NCBI GenBank assembly: GCA_050245915.1 | Contig: JBFWWZ010000036.1 | Location: 1 to 32,308, forward strand | DNA from: JBDSKH01 sp050245915 | GTDB taxonomy: Bacteria > Actinomycetota > Actinomycetes > Actinomycetales > Microbacteriaceae | Reading direction: 5' to 3' | Length of the DNA: 32,308 bases | In this document: positions 31,026-32,308 of the stretch, one piece after another | Layout: each line of letters begins with the position of its first letter | Position numbering within the stretch: position 1 is the stretch's first letter | Notes under the pieces: generated by a model | Database searches by the model: none | The model's input: only the letters and a program-made list of their open reading frames with translations | Told to the model about the DNA's origin: nothing | Translations under genes and position numbers: made by a program

Positions 31026-32308
31026 ATGACCGACACCCCGGACCCGATCCAGGAGCTCTGGGCATCGGTGGTCGCGCAGCTCGACGCCGACGATCGGATC
31101 ACCCCGCAGCTGCAGGGTTTCATCAACCTGGTCGTGCCGAAGGGGATCCTCGGCGGCACCCTCTACCTGGAGGTCCCCAACGATCTCACGCGAGGGATGC
31201 TGGAGCAGCGGATCCGCGTGCCCCTGCTGAATGCACTCACCACCCTCGACGAGGACCAGGCGGTCGCCAACTTCGCCATCGTGGTGAACCCCGAGCTCCG
31301 GTCCGACTCGCTCCAGCCGGTCCCCGACGCCGGACTCGATGCGCCGGTCCCGCCGTCCGAGCAGAGCCAGGGTCACGCGCCCGAGTCCGGCCGACGCTCC
31401 GACTCGCGACTCAACCCGAAGTACAACTTCGACAACTTCGTGATCGGCGGGTCGAACCGCTTCGCCCACGCGGCAGCGGTCGCGGTGGCCGAGGCGCCGG
31501 CGAAGGCGTACAACCCGCTCTTCGTCTACGGCGACTCCGGGCTCGGCAAGACCCACCTCCTGCACGCGATCGGGCATTACGCCGAGAGTCTCTACCCCGG
31601 CATCCGCGTCCGGTATGTGAGCTCCGAGGAGTTCACCAACGACTTCATCAACTCGATCGCCAACAACCGCGCATCGGTGTTCCAGTCGCGCTATCGCGAG
31701 ATCGACATCCTGCTGATCGACGACATCCAGTTCCTGCAGGGGAAAGACAGCACGCAAGAGGCCTTCTTCCATACCTTCAACACGCTGCACGACCACAACA
31801 AGCAGGTGGTCATCACCAGCGACGTGGCGCCGAAGCACCTGACCGGGTTCGAAGACAGGATGCGGTCGCGGTTCGAGTGGGGCCTGATCACCGATGTGCA
31901 GGCGCCCGACCTGGAGACCCGTATCGCGATCCTCCGCAAGAAGGCGCAAAGCGAACGACTGCAGGTGCCCGACGAGATCCTGGAGTTCATGGCGACCAAG
32001 GTGTCGTCGAACATCCGCGAGCTGGAGGGAACCCTGATCCGGGTCACCGCGTTCGCGAACCTCAACCGCACCCCGGTCGATCTGCAGCTGGTGCAGACGG
32101 TGCTCAAGGATCTGATCACCCTCGATGACGACAACGTGATCGCGCCGGCCGACATCATCAATCACACCGCGGACTACTTCAAGCTGTCGGTCGACGACCT
32201 CTACGGCTCGAGCCGGTCGCAGGCCGTCGCGACGGCACGTCAGATTGCGATGTACCTGTGCCGCGAGATGACGAGCCTGTCGCTGCCGAAGATCGGGCAG
32301 CTGTTCGG
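31026..32308 (+). CDS. dnaA: Chromosomal replication initiator DnaA, 3' end beyond window
   Basis: The first 427 residues are visible from ATG 31026. Domain I (1-85, IQELWASVVAQL), a short domain II linker (about 90-128), and domain III AAA+ with Walker A GDSGLGKT at 169-176, Walker B LLIDDIQ (about 229-235) and EDRMRSRFEWGL (sensor/arginine-finger region). Domain IV has begun (SRSQAVATARQIAMYLCREMTSLSLPKIGQLF), but the DHTTV recognition helix lies past the edge. No strong ribosome site precedes the ATG. dnaN and, by actinobacterial precedent, oriC should follow to the right. Confidence 0.97.
   Translation, partial: MTDTPDPIQELWASVVAQLDADDRITPQLQGFINLVVPKGILGGTLYLEVPNDLTRGMLEQRIRVPLLNALTTLDEDQAVANFAIVVNPELRSDSLQPVPDAGLDAPVPPSEQSQGHAPESGRRSDSRLNPKYNFDNFVIGGSNRFAHAAAVAVAEAPAKAYNPLFVYGDSGLGKTHLLHAIGHYAESLYPGIRVRYVSSEEFTNDFINSIANNRASVFQSRYREIDILLIDDIQFLQGKDSTQEAFFHTFNTLHDHNKQVVITSDVAPKHLTGFEDRMRSRFEWGLITDVQAPDLETRIAILRKKAQSERLQVPDEILEFMATKVSSNIRELEGTLIRVTAFANLNRTPVDLQLVQTVLKDLITLDDDNVIAPADIINHTADYFKLSVDDLYGSSRSQAVATARQIAMYLCREMTSLSLPKIGQLF

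Noticed and set aside
30893..32128. 411-codon plus-strand frame overlapping dnaA
   Set aside because: Out of frame with dnaA, Arg/Pro/Gly-rich, no known domain. The dnaA frame from 31026 has complete AAA+ motifs.

Overview
The window is about 70 % G+C and carries the conserved chromosome-origin neighbourhood of an actinobacterium. Gene content, short signature features (a cysteine-free ribosomal protein S18, SipW-type exported proteins, a PLP aminotransferase plus a Ddl-type ligase beside parB) and codon style point to the family Microbacteriaceae, most likely Microbacterium or a close relative. This is a judgement from remembered gene order and protein character, not a database match. No rRNA, tRNA, CRISPR array, insertion sequence or prophage was found. 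Layout: (a) 1-3976, minus strand: two tandem SipW-type exported proteins (the left one cut by the window edge), then a zinc-uptake operon znuA-znuC-znuB-zur read right to left. A perfect 15-bp Zur-type palindrome overlaps its promoter. (b) 4015-8565, minus: hisC-type aminotransferase followed by the E1-alpha, E1-beta and E2 subunits of a 2-oxoacid dehydrogenase; no E3 gene is present. (c) 8600-13555: a 4-helix holin-like membrane protein; a small WXG-like protein coupled to a large alpha/beta hydrolase; low-molecular-weight tyrosine phosphatase coupled to purB; two small membrane proteins. (d) 13627-17193, minus: rpsF-ssb-rpsR-rplI and dnaB, separated by a 443-bp gap that holds tandem DnaA boxes. 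(e) 17289-25849: cca diverging from a DUF6049-like membrane protein, murJ, trxB, trxA, a PLP aminotransferase and a D-Ala-D-Ala ligase family protein. (f) 25875-30742, minus: the classic rpmH-rnpA-yidD-yidC-jag-rsmG-parA-parB run with two parS sites. (g) dnaA on the plus strand, running off the right edge. Working together: the right third is the replication, segregation and membrane-insertion block. ParB loads at the two parS sites and DnaA probably acts at boxes in the rpmH-dnaA gap. The central block supplies the envelope flippase MurJ and the thioredoxin system, which has a sequence resembling a SigR/SigH promoter. The left block handles zinc uptake under Zur and branched-chain or pyruvate-type oxoacid oxidation. 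The most informative signals beyond the gene list are: a repeated leaderless-start arrangement (a -10-like hexamer 6-7 nt before ATG/GTG with no Shine-Dalgarno); a short upstream ORF whose stop overlaps the start of the DUF6049-like gene; the SigR-like trxBA promoter; parS abutting the rsmG start codon; DnaA boxes upstream of dnaB; and a strong excess of the hexamer GGATGC on both strands. I do not see a convincing wholly new multi-gene system; the WXG-like/hydrolase pair is the best candidate for an uncharacterised unit.
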